A DNA stretch of 64,000 nucleotides, taken from positions 1-64,000 of the forward strand of contig JAATFB010000067.1 in assembly GCA_015655415.1 (NCBI GenBank), in the 5' to 3' direction. Of the stretch, positions 1 through 6,921 are shown one piece after another; the first letter of the stretch is position 1; the number at the start of each line of letters is the position of its first letter. Below the pieces are notes generated by a model. It made no database searches, was not told the DNA's origin, and saw only the letters and a list, made by a program, of their open reading frames with translations. A program made the translations under genes and the position numbers. This stretch comes from Actinomycetales bacterium. GTDB lineage: Bacteria; Actinomycetota; Actinomycetes; Actinomycetales; Microbacteriaceae.

Positions 1-2
1 AC

Positions 3-116
3 TGGCACAACACCGAGCGCCTCCACGGCTACCTCGGCGACGTTCCGCCGGCCGAGTTCGAAGAGACGTTCTATGCCGGCCAAACCACGGCAGCACCGCT
101 ATTGGGAATCAAATAA
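3..116 (+). mobile_element. 3' end of IS3-family transposase (OrfB), partial
   Basis: The first 37 codons read WHNTERLHGYLGDVPPAEFE and onward to a TAA stop. This is the conserved tail of the IS3-family rve integrase domain, where W-x-N-x-x-R-x-H-x-x-L-G and PPxEFE are hallmarks. The gene enters from the left edge, so the catalytic DDE residues are outside the window. It directly abuts a truncated serine recombinase reading frame, which suggests that the IS inserted in, or deleted into, that gene. I see no clear terminal inverted repeat after the stop. The family call is firm; whether the element is intact cannot be judged. Confidence 0.8.
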
Positions 117-709
117 CGCCAGTCTCCACCAAACCCAGAGCAGTTCTGGCCACCACCTACGCCTCCGCGCGCAAAGGCTTAGATCAGATCACCGACATCC
201 TCACCGGCCTCGGAGACCTCTACGCCAAGTGCAACCCCAGCGAGCGACGCATCCTCAACCGAGCACTGTTCACCCAGATCATCGTCGACGACAACGAGAA
301 CCTCACCTACGTCCCCGTCCTCGCTGTCGCGGGCATCCACGCCCACCTCGGCGCCAGCGTCCCCGACCACATAACCCCGGAAACAAAACTGCCCCGCATG
401 GAAGCGGGGCAAGTTTCGAATTTCTTAACTTTAGTGGACCGAGGCGGACTCCAGTCACATGAGTGGAAGCGCGTCGAGCGGCTGGAAGCCTTATGGGAAC
501 GGGCGAGACGGGACTCCGACCAGTCTGGCGTCGGGGGCACTTCGGAGCTTCTTGAGGCGGTGACGGAACCAACGAGACGGAGTCGAACTCCTCTGACACC
601 TCACCAGATAGACGCTATCCACACGGCCCGCGACACCGGCGAGAGTGTCACGTCCATCGCCGGGCGACTCGGCCTACACCGGGCGACGGTATGGGAGAAG
701 ACGAGATAA
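117..709 (+). pseudogene. 3' remnant of a large serine recombinase
   Basis: A frame with no stop runs from the IS3 boundary to a TAG at 707-709. Its translation (LDQITDILTGLGDLYAKCNP, then SERRILNRALFTQIIVDD) matches the coiled-coil and C-terminal part of large serine recombinases. The last 40 residues form a helix-turn-helix (LTPHQIDAIHTARDTGESVT, then SIAGRLGLHRATVW), like the C-terminal HTH of the intact recombinase at 9035-11257. The catalytic N-terminal resolvase domain, the recombinase domain and the zinc ribbon are missing. The IS3 tail lies immediately upstream, so this is an interrupted gene. An ATG at 398 could still give a 103-residue HTH fragment. Confidence 0.7.
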
Positions 710-728
710 GCCCGCTCCTGCTCCCCGG

Positions 729-968
729 CTAGGGGAGTAGATCGAGCGTCTGAGGCCTGGCCTTCATCGCGTGGATCACCAGCTCGTTCCCGCTGTCGAA
801 GACCAGTACGACCGTCTCAAGAAGACGACCATGAGTATCGAACCCGAGCCGAAGCTGTCGGGCCGGACTGTCATCGTCAAGGTCCTCGACCCAGGTCGCC
901 CACGTTGCAGCCTGGATCGCATCCCCAGGGTCGATCCCGTGCTTCAACGCCGACGGGTGAACTCTCAC
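729..968 (-). CDS. Probable BrnT-like toxin of a toxin-antitoxin pair
   Basis: This 79-residue protein has the pattern of small RelE-fold/BrnT-like toxins: an N-terminal H-x-x-HGI segment, a central R-x-L-R-L-G-F-D-x-x-G-R-L-L-E strand pair, and a C-terminal HAMKAR. Its ATG overlaps the stop of the upstream ribbon-helix-helix antitoxin by four bases, so the two are translationally coupled. Such toxins are ribosome- or mRNA-directed RNases, and the role here is inferred from family and context. The antitoxin-first order differs from canonical brnTA, where the toxin gene leads. It could instead be an uncharacterised toxin family of the same fold. Confidence 0.6.
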   Translation of the reverse strand: MRVHPSALKHGIDPGDAIQAATWATWVEDLDDDSPARQLRLGFDTHGRLLETVVLVFDSGNELVIHAMKARPQTLDLLP

Positions 969-1222
969 GCGGAGGCCAAGGCCTCGCGGATCACCTCGGA
1001 GCGAGACTTGCCCTCCCGTTCCGCACGCGCGTCGAGAGCACTGATTTCGTCTGCCGTGAGGCGCAGCGCGATGACCTGGGATGGCTCGGCCCCGCGCCCT
1101 GGCCGTCCGCGACCTCGCCTCTTCAGTGCCGCGATGTCGTATCCGACCTCGGCTTCATCCGCCCAGGCTGCGATCTGCTCCTCGGTGACAGGAGCACCGT
1201 TGATCATCTCACGCTCACTCAT
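965..1222 (-). CDS. Ribbon-helix-helix (CopG-type) antitoxin
   Basis: This is an 85-residue protein. Its C-terminal half (SQVIALRLTADEISALDARA, then EREGKSRSEVIREAL) is a classic RHH DNA-binding fold: a short strand (VIALRL) followed by two helices with the GKSRSEVIREAL motif. The N-terminal 40 residues would be the toxin-binding arm. I chose the ATG at 1222. A TATAAC-like -10 box lies just upstream and overlaps a TAACGTTA palindrome at 1228-1235, which suggests an autoregulated, nearly leaderless promoter. It probably neutralises the toxin encoded immediately downstream and represses the operon. Confidence 0.75.
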   Translation of the reverse strand: MSEREMINGAPVTEEQIAAWADEAEVGYDIAALKRRGRGRPGRGAEPSQVIALRLTADEISALDARAEREGKSRSEVIREALASA

Positions 1223-1227
1223 ACCAT

Positions 1228-1235
1228 TAACGTTA
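1228..1235. promoter_or_regulatory. Palindrome TAACGTTA, candidate antitoxin operator
   Basis: A perfect 8-bp palindrome lies 5 bases upstream of the antitoxin start. It overlaps a TATAAC-like -10 element on the minus strand. RHH antitoxins usually bind short palindromes at their own promoters, so autoregulation is likely. The assignment is inferential. Confidence 0.4.
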
Positions 1236-1562
1236 TACGAAAACATGGCAGTCGACCAGCCCACGTCGCAATCCGTGACCATGAGGCTCGCGACGCCGAA
1301 CGATGCCACGGCTTGCCCAATCACGCAGGATGCGCACCCGACCACCGCGACCGCTACTGGACCTGGGAGCTTGACTACGGGATGTAAGCCAGTCCCTGAA
1401 AGCCGAAGATGTCCGTTCGACGCTGTCGGCCATCTTTAGCCAGCCGTTACAGCGGCGAAGATCTCGTCGCGGCCTCTCTAACCCTTGCCGGGATTGAGCA
1501 GTTGGCGCTGAGGTTCAGCGCATTCCAAAGCACGCCGCATGTCTAATGTCAACACGCGCATG

Positions 1563-1664
1563 TTAGCTGACGCGGTCCTTCATCGCCTTCACATACCGAA
1601 ACCTCGGAAACACAGGCATCTTGGCCAATCTGACCCACTTGATGCTTTCCAGTTCGATGAACAT
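1563..1664 (-). CDS. Possible very small protein (33 aa), unknown
   Basis: A minus-strand frame starts with ATG at 1664 and ends in TAA at 1563. It reads MFIELESIKWVRLAKMPVFP and then RFRYVKAMKDRVS, which is a protein-like, basic and aromatic composition. I recognise no family and see no strong ribosome binding site. It could be the remnant C-terminus of a decayed gene. Confidence 0.2.
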   Translation of the reverse strand: MFIELESIKWVRLAKMPVFPRFRYVKAMKDRVS

Positions 1665-1854
1665 GCGTAAGCTACTAGTTCAATCGCTCGTGCTGCGGCA
1701 CTCGCAGGATCGTTGTATTTACTGAGTTCTAGGGGGACATGCGCCTGCAGGCCGCGTTAGAACTAGTGAGCACCTAAAAAAACTTTTGGGATACCGGACA
1801 TCATCGTCGATGTCATATGGTATCGTTCTCTCAACCGAGACCCGGGAGGGAACC

Positions 1855-2382
1855 ATGAGCACCGACAACGCCGATCTGGAGATCACTGCGATGAGCGCGA
1901 TTACATCAGCACTCTTGCCGCTGGAACCTGACCAGCAGGCCCGCGTGCTGCGCTGGGCTGCCGACCGATTCTCGGTTCGTGATATCAAGATCGGAGCCGC
2001 TTCGAATCCTGTCTTCGACGATACTGCGGTCGAGACTCCGCCGGACGCGACTCGCCGGGCATACAACTCCATCGACGAACTGTTCGAGTCTGGTGTGGCG
2101 AAGACCAACTCGCAGAAGGCTCTGCTCGCCGCGTACTGGTTCCAAGTCGTACAGGGTGGCGGCACTTTCCAGTCGTTCACCCTCAACGCCGCGCTCAAGA
2201 ACATGGGCCAAGGCATCCCGAATATCACCGACGCTCTAGGGTCCGCCGAGGCACAGAAGCCAGCTCTTGTGATGCAGACCGGCAAGACCGGCAAGGCTCG
2301 GCAGGCACGCAAGACCTACAAGCTCACGACCGCCGGCGTGAAGGCGGTCGAGGCGATGCTGGCCGACGCCAATGTCGATTGA
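1855..2382 (+). CDS. Unknown protein, first gene of HEPN cassette
   Basis: This 175-residue protein matches no family I know. The ATG at 1855 is preceded by a GGGAGGG ribosome binding site. Residues 16-39 form a helix (ITSALLPLEPDQQARVLRWA); residues 85-120 contain A-A-Y-W-F-Q-V-V; the C-terminus (158-170, TTAGVKAVEAM) looks like the last helix of a winged helix. The same plan, with a Y-W pair and a C-terminal S/T-S/T-x-G-V motif, recurs in the third gene (3168-3752), so the two are distant paralogues flanking a HEPN protein. The gene overlaps the next start by 11 bp, indicating an operon and coupled translation. Function is unknown; a regulatory, DNA-binding or antitoxin-like role is inferred. 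Confidence 0.75.
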   Translation: MSTDNADLEITAMSAITSALLPLEPDQQARVLRWAADRFSVRDIKIGAASNPVFDDTAVETPPDATRRAYNSIDELFESGVAKTNSQKALLAAYWFQVVQGGGTFQSFTLNAALKNMGQGIPNITDALGSAEAQKPALVMQTGKTGKARQARKTYKLTTAGVKAVEAMLADANVD

Positions 2383-3133
2383 CCCGAAGACTGCGTTCGC
2401 GGCTCTCCCGTCGACGCTGGCGCAAGACTTGCTCGACGCCTACGCGGAGATCTTGACGAACTACGCCGAGCATCGATGGGAGCCCTCCGAGCTCAACGGG
2501 GGCAAGCTTTGCGAGGGGGTCTACACGATCGTCGAGGGCTACCTCTCGGGCAACTACCCCACCCGCGCCAACAAGCCCAAGAACCTGCCTGCCGCGTGCC
2601 TGACGATCGAGAACAAGTACACCGCTGCGGCGCGGTCACCTCGTATCCAGATCCCTCGGATGATCGTCGCGCTATATGAGATCCGCAACAACCGCGGAGT
2701 CGGGCACGCTGGCGGCGACGTCAACCCGAACCAGATGGATGCCACTGCGGTTCTGTACATGAGTAAGTGGCTCATGGCTGAGCTGGTCCGCCTCCTCCAC
2801 GGACTGACCACCGAGCAGGCCAGCGAGGTCGTCGAAGCGCTCGTGGAGCGTGAGATCAGTCTGGTGTGGAAGTGGGGCGACAAGCGTCGCGTCATTCGCA
2901 CGGGCCTGACACTCAAGCAGCAGGTGCTGCTCCTGCTCGCGAGCGTCACCGATACGACGGAAGCAGAACTCATCACTTGGCTCGAACATAAGCGTCCCAA
3001 CGACCTGCGGAAGGCGGTGCTCCGCCCGATGCACAAGGATCGGCTGATCGATTTTGACGAGACGGCCAAGGTCATCCAGCTCCTCCCGCCTGGAGTTGAG
3101 GCGGCAGAAAAGCTCATTCACTCGCTCTCATAG
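2372..3133 (+). CDS. HEPN-like / winged-helix protein, putative effector
   Basis: This 253-residue protein has two parts. The N-terminal helical half contains RNNRGVGH at residues 105-112, preceded by MIVALYEI. That fits the R-x6-H active-site signature of HEPN ribonucleases (R followed by N, H six residues later) and resembles the Abi_C-type pattern RNxxGxGHxG. From about residue 175 the segment LTLKQQVLLLLASVTDTTEA and what follows looks like a winged helix ending near residue 250. The start overlaps gene 1. HEPN proteins are commonly RNA-cleaving effectors in abortive infection and toxin systems; that this one cleaves RNA is inference. A full-length family is not recognised. Confidence 0.7.
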   Translation: MSIDPKTAFAALPSTLAQDLLDAYAEILTNYAEHRWEPSELNGGKLCEGVYTIVEGYLSGNYPTRANKPKNLPAACLTIENKYTAAARSPRIQIPRMIVALYEIRNNRGVGHAGGDVNPNQMDATAVLYMSKWLMAELVRLLHGLTTEQASEVVEALVEREISLVWKWGDKRRVIRTGLTLKQQVLLLLASVTDTTEAELITWLEHKRPNDLRKAVLRPMHKDRLIDFDETAKVIQLLPPGVEAAEKLIHSLS

Positions 3134-3167
3134 CCATAACCCAAGTCAGCAAATGGAGGATCCGAAG

Positions 3168-3752
3168 ATGGACGACACGGAGTTCGACACGCGCCTCGAC
3201 CGCGTAAAACGTACTTCTGACGTGGTCAATGCGCTGCCCAAGCAGCTGCAGGCGGATGCGTTCGCCTACCTACTCGGCAGTGCGGTAACCACGGAGACCA
3301 TCCCCGGACCGGAAGTCACCCTCGATGTCGCAAGTACCACGACGCCGGCCGTCGATGCCAATTCGAACCCTGCCCGCAAGGCGCGACGGCGGAACGGTTC
3401 GAAGGCTCCTAAGAGCGTTGCTCACGACACCCAGATCGAACTCTTCCCCGCGGGCAAGCAGTCATTCAAGGACTTCGCCATCGAGAAGGCTCCGGCGAGC
3501 ATGAACGAACGCTATGCGGTCGCGGTGTACTGGATCCTGCGCGTGGCCGAGCTTCCCACGGCATCCGTTGCCCAGGTAATGAGTTGCTTCATGACGGCGG
3601 ACTGGCGTCTGCCGAGCGATCCGGTGAACGCGGGATCCCAGTCGCGCAAGGCTGGTTACCTCAGTAGCGCCAAGTCTGAGGATCTCCAGGTGAGTTCTAT
3701 CGGCGTGAACCTCGTGAGGTCTGATCTGCCCCGCGCGAAGACCAAGAGCTGA
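3168..3752 (+). CDS. Unknown protein, paralogue of the cassette's first gene
   Basis: This protein has 194 residues. The ATG at 3168 follows GGAGG by nine bases, which favours it over the in-frame ATG at 3153. Residues 17-40 mirror the N-terminal helix of gene 1 in the cassette. Residues 60-85 are a low-complexity basic linker (KARRRNGSKA). Residues 112-190 mirror the C-terminal domain of gene 1, with VAVYWILRV and SSIGVNLV against AAYWFQVV and TTAGVKAV. The 34-bp gap after gene 2 keeps it in the same operon. No function is known. The duplicated family bracketing a HEPN protein suggests that the two paralogues control or sense for it. Confidence 0.7.
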   Translation: MDDTEFDTRLDRVKRTSDVVNALPKQLQADAFAYLLGSAVTTETIPGPEVTLDVASTTTPAVDANSNPARKARRRNGSKAPKSVAHDTQIELFPAGKQSFKDFAIEKAPASMNERYAVAVYWILRVAELPTASVAQVMSCFMTADWRLPSDPVNAGSQSRKAGYLSSAKSEDLQVSSIGVNLVRSDLPRAKTKS

Positions 3753-4122
3753 AGGGTCTCGTCACACTGTTAGCGAAGCACTTCGGCAACTTCAAGGACG
3801 CGCTGACCTCATGTGGGGCACATCGCAGGCGAGCCACTCACCCCGGAGGACCGTCTCATCGAGCGGATCCGGCCGGTCACGCTGGGAAGCGTCACCCCGA
3901 TGAGTGGTAGACGAGAACACTCGAGGTTGGCGCAAACTCGGGCTCAAGACGCGCCACGCGTCTTGCAGATCGAGGTCGCGCCGCCCGCCAGACGTGCCTT
4001 CGGTTCCGCGGGTGCCGGTAGCCTGGGTGCAGCGTCGCGTGCTGGTGGCAGGCAGTGTCAGGCATGGAGGCGCGGGATCTGAAGGAGTACGACGATGATC
4101 GCGTCGTTCCCTTCGCCCTCTC
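3753..4122. other. Intergenic stretch with a perfect hairpin; no clear gene
   Basis: I see no convincing gene. Two short protein-like patches lie in different frames (LVTLLAKHFGNFKDALTS near 3760-3810 and HIAGEPLTPEDRLIERI near 3818-3870), as expected of a decayed coding sequence. A perfect 9-bp inverted repeat CAAGACGCG/CGCGTCTTG with a 3-bp loop spans 3945-3965 and could terminate the cassette, although no T-tract follows. Confidence 0.4.
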
Positions 4123-4593
4123 GTGACTGAGGGCGAGAAGACCAGGCTGATCGCCTGGAGCACCGAACTGCGTGCCGTCCACCGGCGACTGCGCGACGCA
4201 CTCAGCGTCACCCGGGAGAACGCCGCAGGCGAACTGCCGGCCGGTCCGTTGCCGCGGGAGCTGCTGTTGTTCTGTCACGGCTTCTGCACCGCACTGACCG
4301 GCCACCATCAGGGCGAGGACCGGGAACTGTTCCCCGCCATCGCCGCCGCCCACCCCGAACTGGCCCCGACCCTGCGGAGACTGGAACAGGACCACGTGCT
4401 GATCGCCGAGCTCGTCGACGGTCTGCAGGCCGCGATCCAGGGACGCATGTCGGCCGAGGCGGTCGAGACTCACCTGGCCAGGATCGCCGCGATCATGGAG
4501 TCCCACTTCCAGTACGAGGAGCGGCAGCTCCTCACCGTCCTCGACACCCTCGCCCTGGACGCCGACCCGCACGACGTCCTCGGACCGCTCTGA
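4123..4593 (+). CDS. Hemerythrin HHE domain protein
   Basis: This 156-residue all-alpha protein carries the histidine and acidic ligand pattern of HHE hemerythrins. A first H lies in the LRAVHRRL helix, H-H-x-x-E-D in TGHHQGEDRELFP, H in LEQDHVLI, and H-F-x-x-E-E in MESHFQYEERQL. These would bind a di-iron centre that takes O2 or NO, or senses redox or iron. The start is a GTG without a strong Shine-Dalgarno, so the N-terminus is uncertain. It is monocistronic, and its relation to the neighbours is unclear. Confidence 0.85.
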   Translation: MTEGEKTRLIAWSTELRAVHRRLRDALSVTRENAAGELPAGPLPRELLLFCHGFCTALTGHHQGEDRELFPAIAAAHPELAPTLRRLEQDHVLIAELVDGLQAAIQGRMSAEAVETHLARIAAIMESHFQYEERQLLTVLDTLALDADPHDVLGPL

Positions 4594-4698
4594 CGCAGGC
4601 CTGCCTTCCCCGGCTCGCCGTCGCGGCAGACGCGACGACGGCCCCAGAACGCTTCCGCTCCTCGATCTGCAAGAGGCGTGGCAGCTAATACTTGTGCT

Positions 4699-5460
4699 TC
4701 AGATGCTTGTGGGTGGGGGCGCACTTTCCGTCATGGATGCTCTCTCGCTGACGTAGCTCGCTAGCAGTCCGGCGGCTTTCAGTAAGGCTCTACCTTGCTC
4801 GTTCAGTCGTGAGTGCCACTGGGCGGTAGCTTCTCGCAGGGCCGTGGTGCTGCCTGCGTTTCGAATCTCGCGGATGATCATCGCGATGCTGCTGAGCCGT
4901 TGTCCTCCCCGCCGGAGCAGGTGGGCGAGTTCGGCGTCTCTTGCGTCCTCGTTGGAGTAGTGACGGTGCCCGGTGCTTGCCTGGCGGTTTGGGGAGAGGA
5001 TGCCTGCTTGTTCCCAACCCCGCAGCGTGGTTGAGGTGACCCCCAAACGATGGGCGAGATCTCCGATAGTGAAAGTCGAGATCCTTGATCGATCCAGGGG
5101 TACCTCGGAGTCGATTTCGACGAGCGCTGACTGGATCGTGCGAACCGTCTGGCGGTCTTTGAGCAGTTGACCATGCACTGTGTCGATAACTTCAAGCGCG
5201 TCGTCGAGCCGGTCGCTGTTGATTGCCCTCATGACACTGCGGGCTGAAGAGTGTGAGGCTGCCCTTGCGAGAGCGAGGAAGGCTTCGAGCGCAGACAGAT
5301 GGAAGTAGGTGTACCGGCGGTAGCCGTTCCTGCCACGGATAGCTGATGGCAGGATTCCGTCGTCTTCGTAGTTGCGCACGGCCTGGGTGGATAGTCCGAC
5401 TGACCGAGCGAGATCGATGGGTCGAAGAGACCCTGATTTGAAGGTTGCTGCTGTAGTCAC
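4699..5460 (-). CDS. MerR-family regulator with two MerR DNA-binding domains
   Basis: The protein has 253 residues. An N-terminal MerR HTH (about 13-80: RPIDLARSVGLSTQAVRNYE, then YRRYTYFHLSALEAF) is followed by a helical linker and a second MerR HTH (about 127-200: FTIGDLAHRLGVTSTTLRGW, then GHRHYSNEDARDAELAHLLR). Tandem MerR domains in one chain resemble TioE-like actinobacterial regulators, where one polypeptide can mimic the usual dimer. There is no obvious metal-binding cysteine cluster, so the ligand is unknown. The gene is divergent from the two Imm-5-like genes across 54 bp, so it probably controls them and itself. Confidence 0.85.
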   Translation of the reverse strand: MTTAATFKSGSLRPIDLARSVGLSTQAVRNYEDDGILPSAIRGRNGYRRYTYFHLSALEAFLALARAASHSSARSVMRAINSDRLDDALEVIDTVHGQLLKDRQTVRTIQSALVEIDSEVPLDRSRISTFTIGDLAHRLGVTSTTLRGWEQAGILSPNRQASTGHRHYSNEDARDAELAHLLRRGGQRLSSIAMIIREIRNAGSTTALREATAQWHSRLNEQGRALLKAAGLLASYVSERASMTESAPPPTSI

Positions 5461-5477
5461 GGTTGCGCTTCCTCCAA

Positions 5478-5506
5478 ACCTTCAACCGATTCTTCAGGGT
5501 TACCAT
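5478..5506 (+). promoter_or_regulatory. MerR-type promoter with imperfect dyad; short leader
   Basis: The arms ACCTTCAA (5478-5485) and TTCAGGGT (5493-5500) form an imperfect inverted repeat directly before a TACCAT -10-like box (5501-5506). The ATG of the downstream gene lies only 9 bases after that box, so the transcript may be almost leaderless. MerR regulators typically bind a dyad in the spacer of a divergent promoter, which fits this position. Confidence 0.45.
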
Positions 5507-5514
5507 TAGATCAC

Positions 5515-6126
5515 ATGACGGCACCCTCCTCGCTCCCCGAAACCGGGGCACTTACCGGTCATCGAACAGCGCACGGCGACTTCATCTTGTCTGCCGAAGA
5601 GCTGCGTGAGATCACGGCCTTCACCGTCGCAGCGGCACGGGAGGCTCTGTCGATCTTCGAGGACGCCTGCCCTACTGACCCGAGGCCTCGGCAAGCGATC
5701 GAAGCTGCTCAACTTGTGGTCGACGGTGCTACACGGTCCCGCATTCAGCGTCTGGCGGCGCCTGCCGCACACCGGGCAGCGAAGCTCGCCCCTTCCGCTG
5801 CGGCGTACCACGCAGCCATGGCAGCCGGTGATGCCGGAGCGTCGATGTACCTTCACCCCTTGGCGCGCGCCAGCCAGGTCGCTCACATTCTTCGCGCGCC
5901 CGCCCACGCCGCATGCGCGTGGGAACACGCAGCATCCCATGGGTCTTCACAAGCTGCCCTGGAACGGGCTGTCGAGCGTGCGACTCCCATGCTTATGGCG
6001 GTGCTGATGAGATACCCGCGTGCCGCCAATTCCACGAGCCGTGTCAGCGACTACATGGCTCATCTCGACGCAGCTCTGCGCGACGCGGCCGTTGGCGGGA
6101 ATCTTGGGTCAGGAGCGCGCGCATGA
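5515..6126 (+). CDS. Imm-5-like putative immunity protein, copy 1
   Basis: This is a 203-residue, alanine-rich helical protein. The segment ITAFTVAAAREALSIFEDAC followed by PTDPRPRQAIEAAQLVVDG matches the signature of the Imm-5-like putative immunity family: (A)ExxLxLFE, P-x-D-x-R-P-R-x-A-I-(E/D)-A-A-x-x-W. The tryptophan of the signature is replaced here. Copy 2 follows immediately with a four-base ATGA overlap. The family name comes from polymorphic-toxin contexts, but no toxin is visible here. In this setting the pair is controlled by a MerR regulator, so a stress or drug-response role is equally possible. Confidence 0.6.
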   Translation: MTAPSSLPETGALTGHRTAHGDFILSAEELREITAFTVAAAREALSIFEDACPTDPRPRQAIEAAQLVVDGATRSRIQRLAAPAAHRAAKLAPSAAAYHAAMAAGDAGASMYLHPLARASQVAHILRAPAHAACAWEHAASHGSSQAALERAVERATPMLMAVLMRYPRAANSTSRVSDYMAHLDAALRDAAVGGNLGSGARA

Positions 6127-6740
6127 TCCTGTCCCGCGTTCGTGATCCCCGGCTCATCACCGTTCGTCGCGGGGGATCACTCACCGACGCTCACTACCAG
6201 TTGCTGACGCTGTGGGCAGCAACCTGCGCTGAGCACGTTCTCGCCCTGTTCGAGAACGTCTGCCCCAGCGACCTACGCCCACGTCTCGCAATCGATGCCG
6301 CGCGAGCCTGGGTACGAGGGGACATGAAGATGATGCAGGCCCGCGCCGCCGGTGGCCATTCCATGGGTGCTGCGCGCCCACTCAGTGGCGCGGCACGGTT
6401 CGCCGCCTACGCAGCCGGCCAAGCCGCCTGCGTCCCTCACGTCGCAGAACACGACCTCGGTGCCGCCGCCTACGCGATCAAAGCCGTTCAATCGGCCACA
6501 ACTTCCGAGAAGGCAAGACTCGCGGGGATACGCGAACGCGACTGGCAACGCGACCAACTACCGCCCGAGATCCGGGACCTCGTACTCGAAGACCAACAGC
6601 GTCGTAACGACATCTGCTGGCAGGTCTTCTCCCCAGAACAATCGCTCAGATCAATGCCGCAAGCAGCCGACGAAACACCGGGTAACTGGTTCACATCTCA
6701 GTCCCGCATAACCAACGACGACAGGAGCCGCCGACTATGA
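6123..6740 (+). CDS. Imm-5-like putative immunity protein, copy 2
   Basis: The protein has 205 residues. WAATCAEHVLALFENVCPSD followed by LRPRLAIDAARAWVRGD is a textbook Imm-5-like core. It is followed by the alanine-rich helices (ARFAAYAAGQAACVPHVAEH, then DLGAAAYAIKA). The ATG at 6123 overlaps the stop of copy 1. The C-terminal 50 residues (PPEIRDLVLEDQQRRN) extend beyond the core. Both copies are transcribed from the MerR-type promoter upstream. The mutual identity of the copies is low apart from the core motif, suggesting an old duplication or recruitment. Confidence 0.75.
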   Translation: MILSRVRDPRLITVRRGGSLTDAHYQLLTLWAATCAEHVLALFENVCPSDLRPRLAIDAARAWVRGDMKMMQARAAGGHSMGAARPLSGAARFAAYAAGQAACVPHVAEHDLGAAAYAIKAVQSATTSEKARLAGIRERDWQRDQLPPEIRDLVLEDQQRRNDICWQVFSPEQSLRSMPQAADETPGNWFTSQSRITNDDRSRRL

Positions 6741-6835
6741 ATACCGATACAGAGCCACGGAAAGCTGCGATCGTCTCATCTGTCAGTCGTCGCGAACTCT
6801 CCTCGCTACGCAACGGCGAAAGCGCTCGGCGGTGA
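6737..6835 (+). CDS. Possible 32-aa peptide at end of Imm-5-like operon
   Basis: An ATG overlaps the stop of the preceding gene by four bases (ATGA). It opens a 32-codon frame (MNTDTEPRKAAIVSSVSRRE and on) ending in TGA at 6835. The coupled start is the only support. No family is recognised. Confidence 0.25.
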   Translation: MNTDTEPRKAAIVSSVSRRELSSLRNGESARR

Positions 6836-6921
6836 TCAACCATGTTCAACGCCCAGGCCGGAACCATGCCGCAGAGATCCGTGAGCACGCGCGCACCTAA
6901 GAACCTGGAGGTCGCATAGCC

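Larger units (their letters stand above)
1223..1854. other. Mostly non-coding stretch between TA pair and HEPN cassette
   Basis: No ORF here has convincing codon bias. The stretch is visibly more AT-rich than its surroundings towards the right end, including a run of A at about 1777-1783. It holds the TA promoter on the left and the promoter of the three-gene cassette on the right. A weak 33-residue minus-strand ORF lies at 1563-1664. The region may be a junction between two mobile elements. Confidence 0.5.

Noticed and set aside
905-1387. Plus-strand open frame over the toxin-antitoxin pair
   Set aside because: It has no domain and lies opposite a coupled antitoxin/toxin pair with RHH and BrnT-like signatures.
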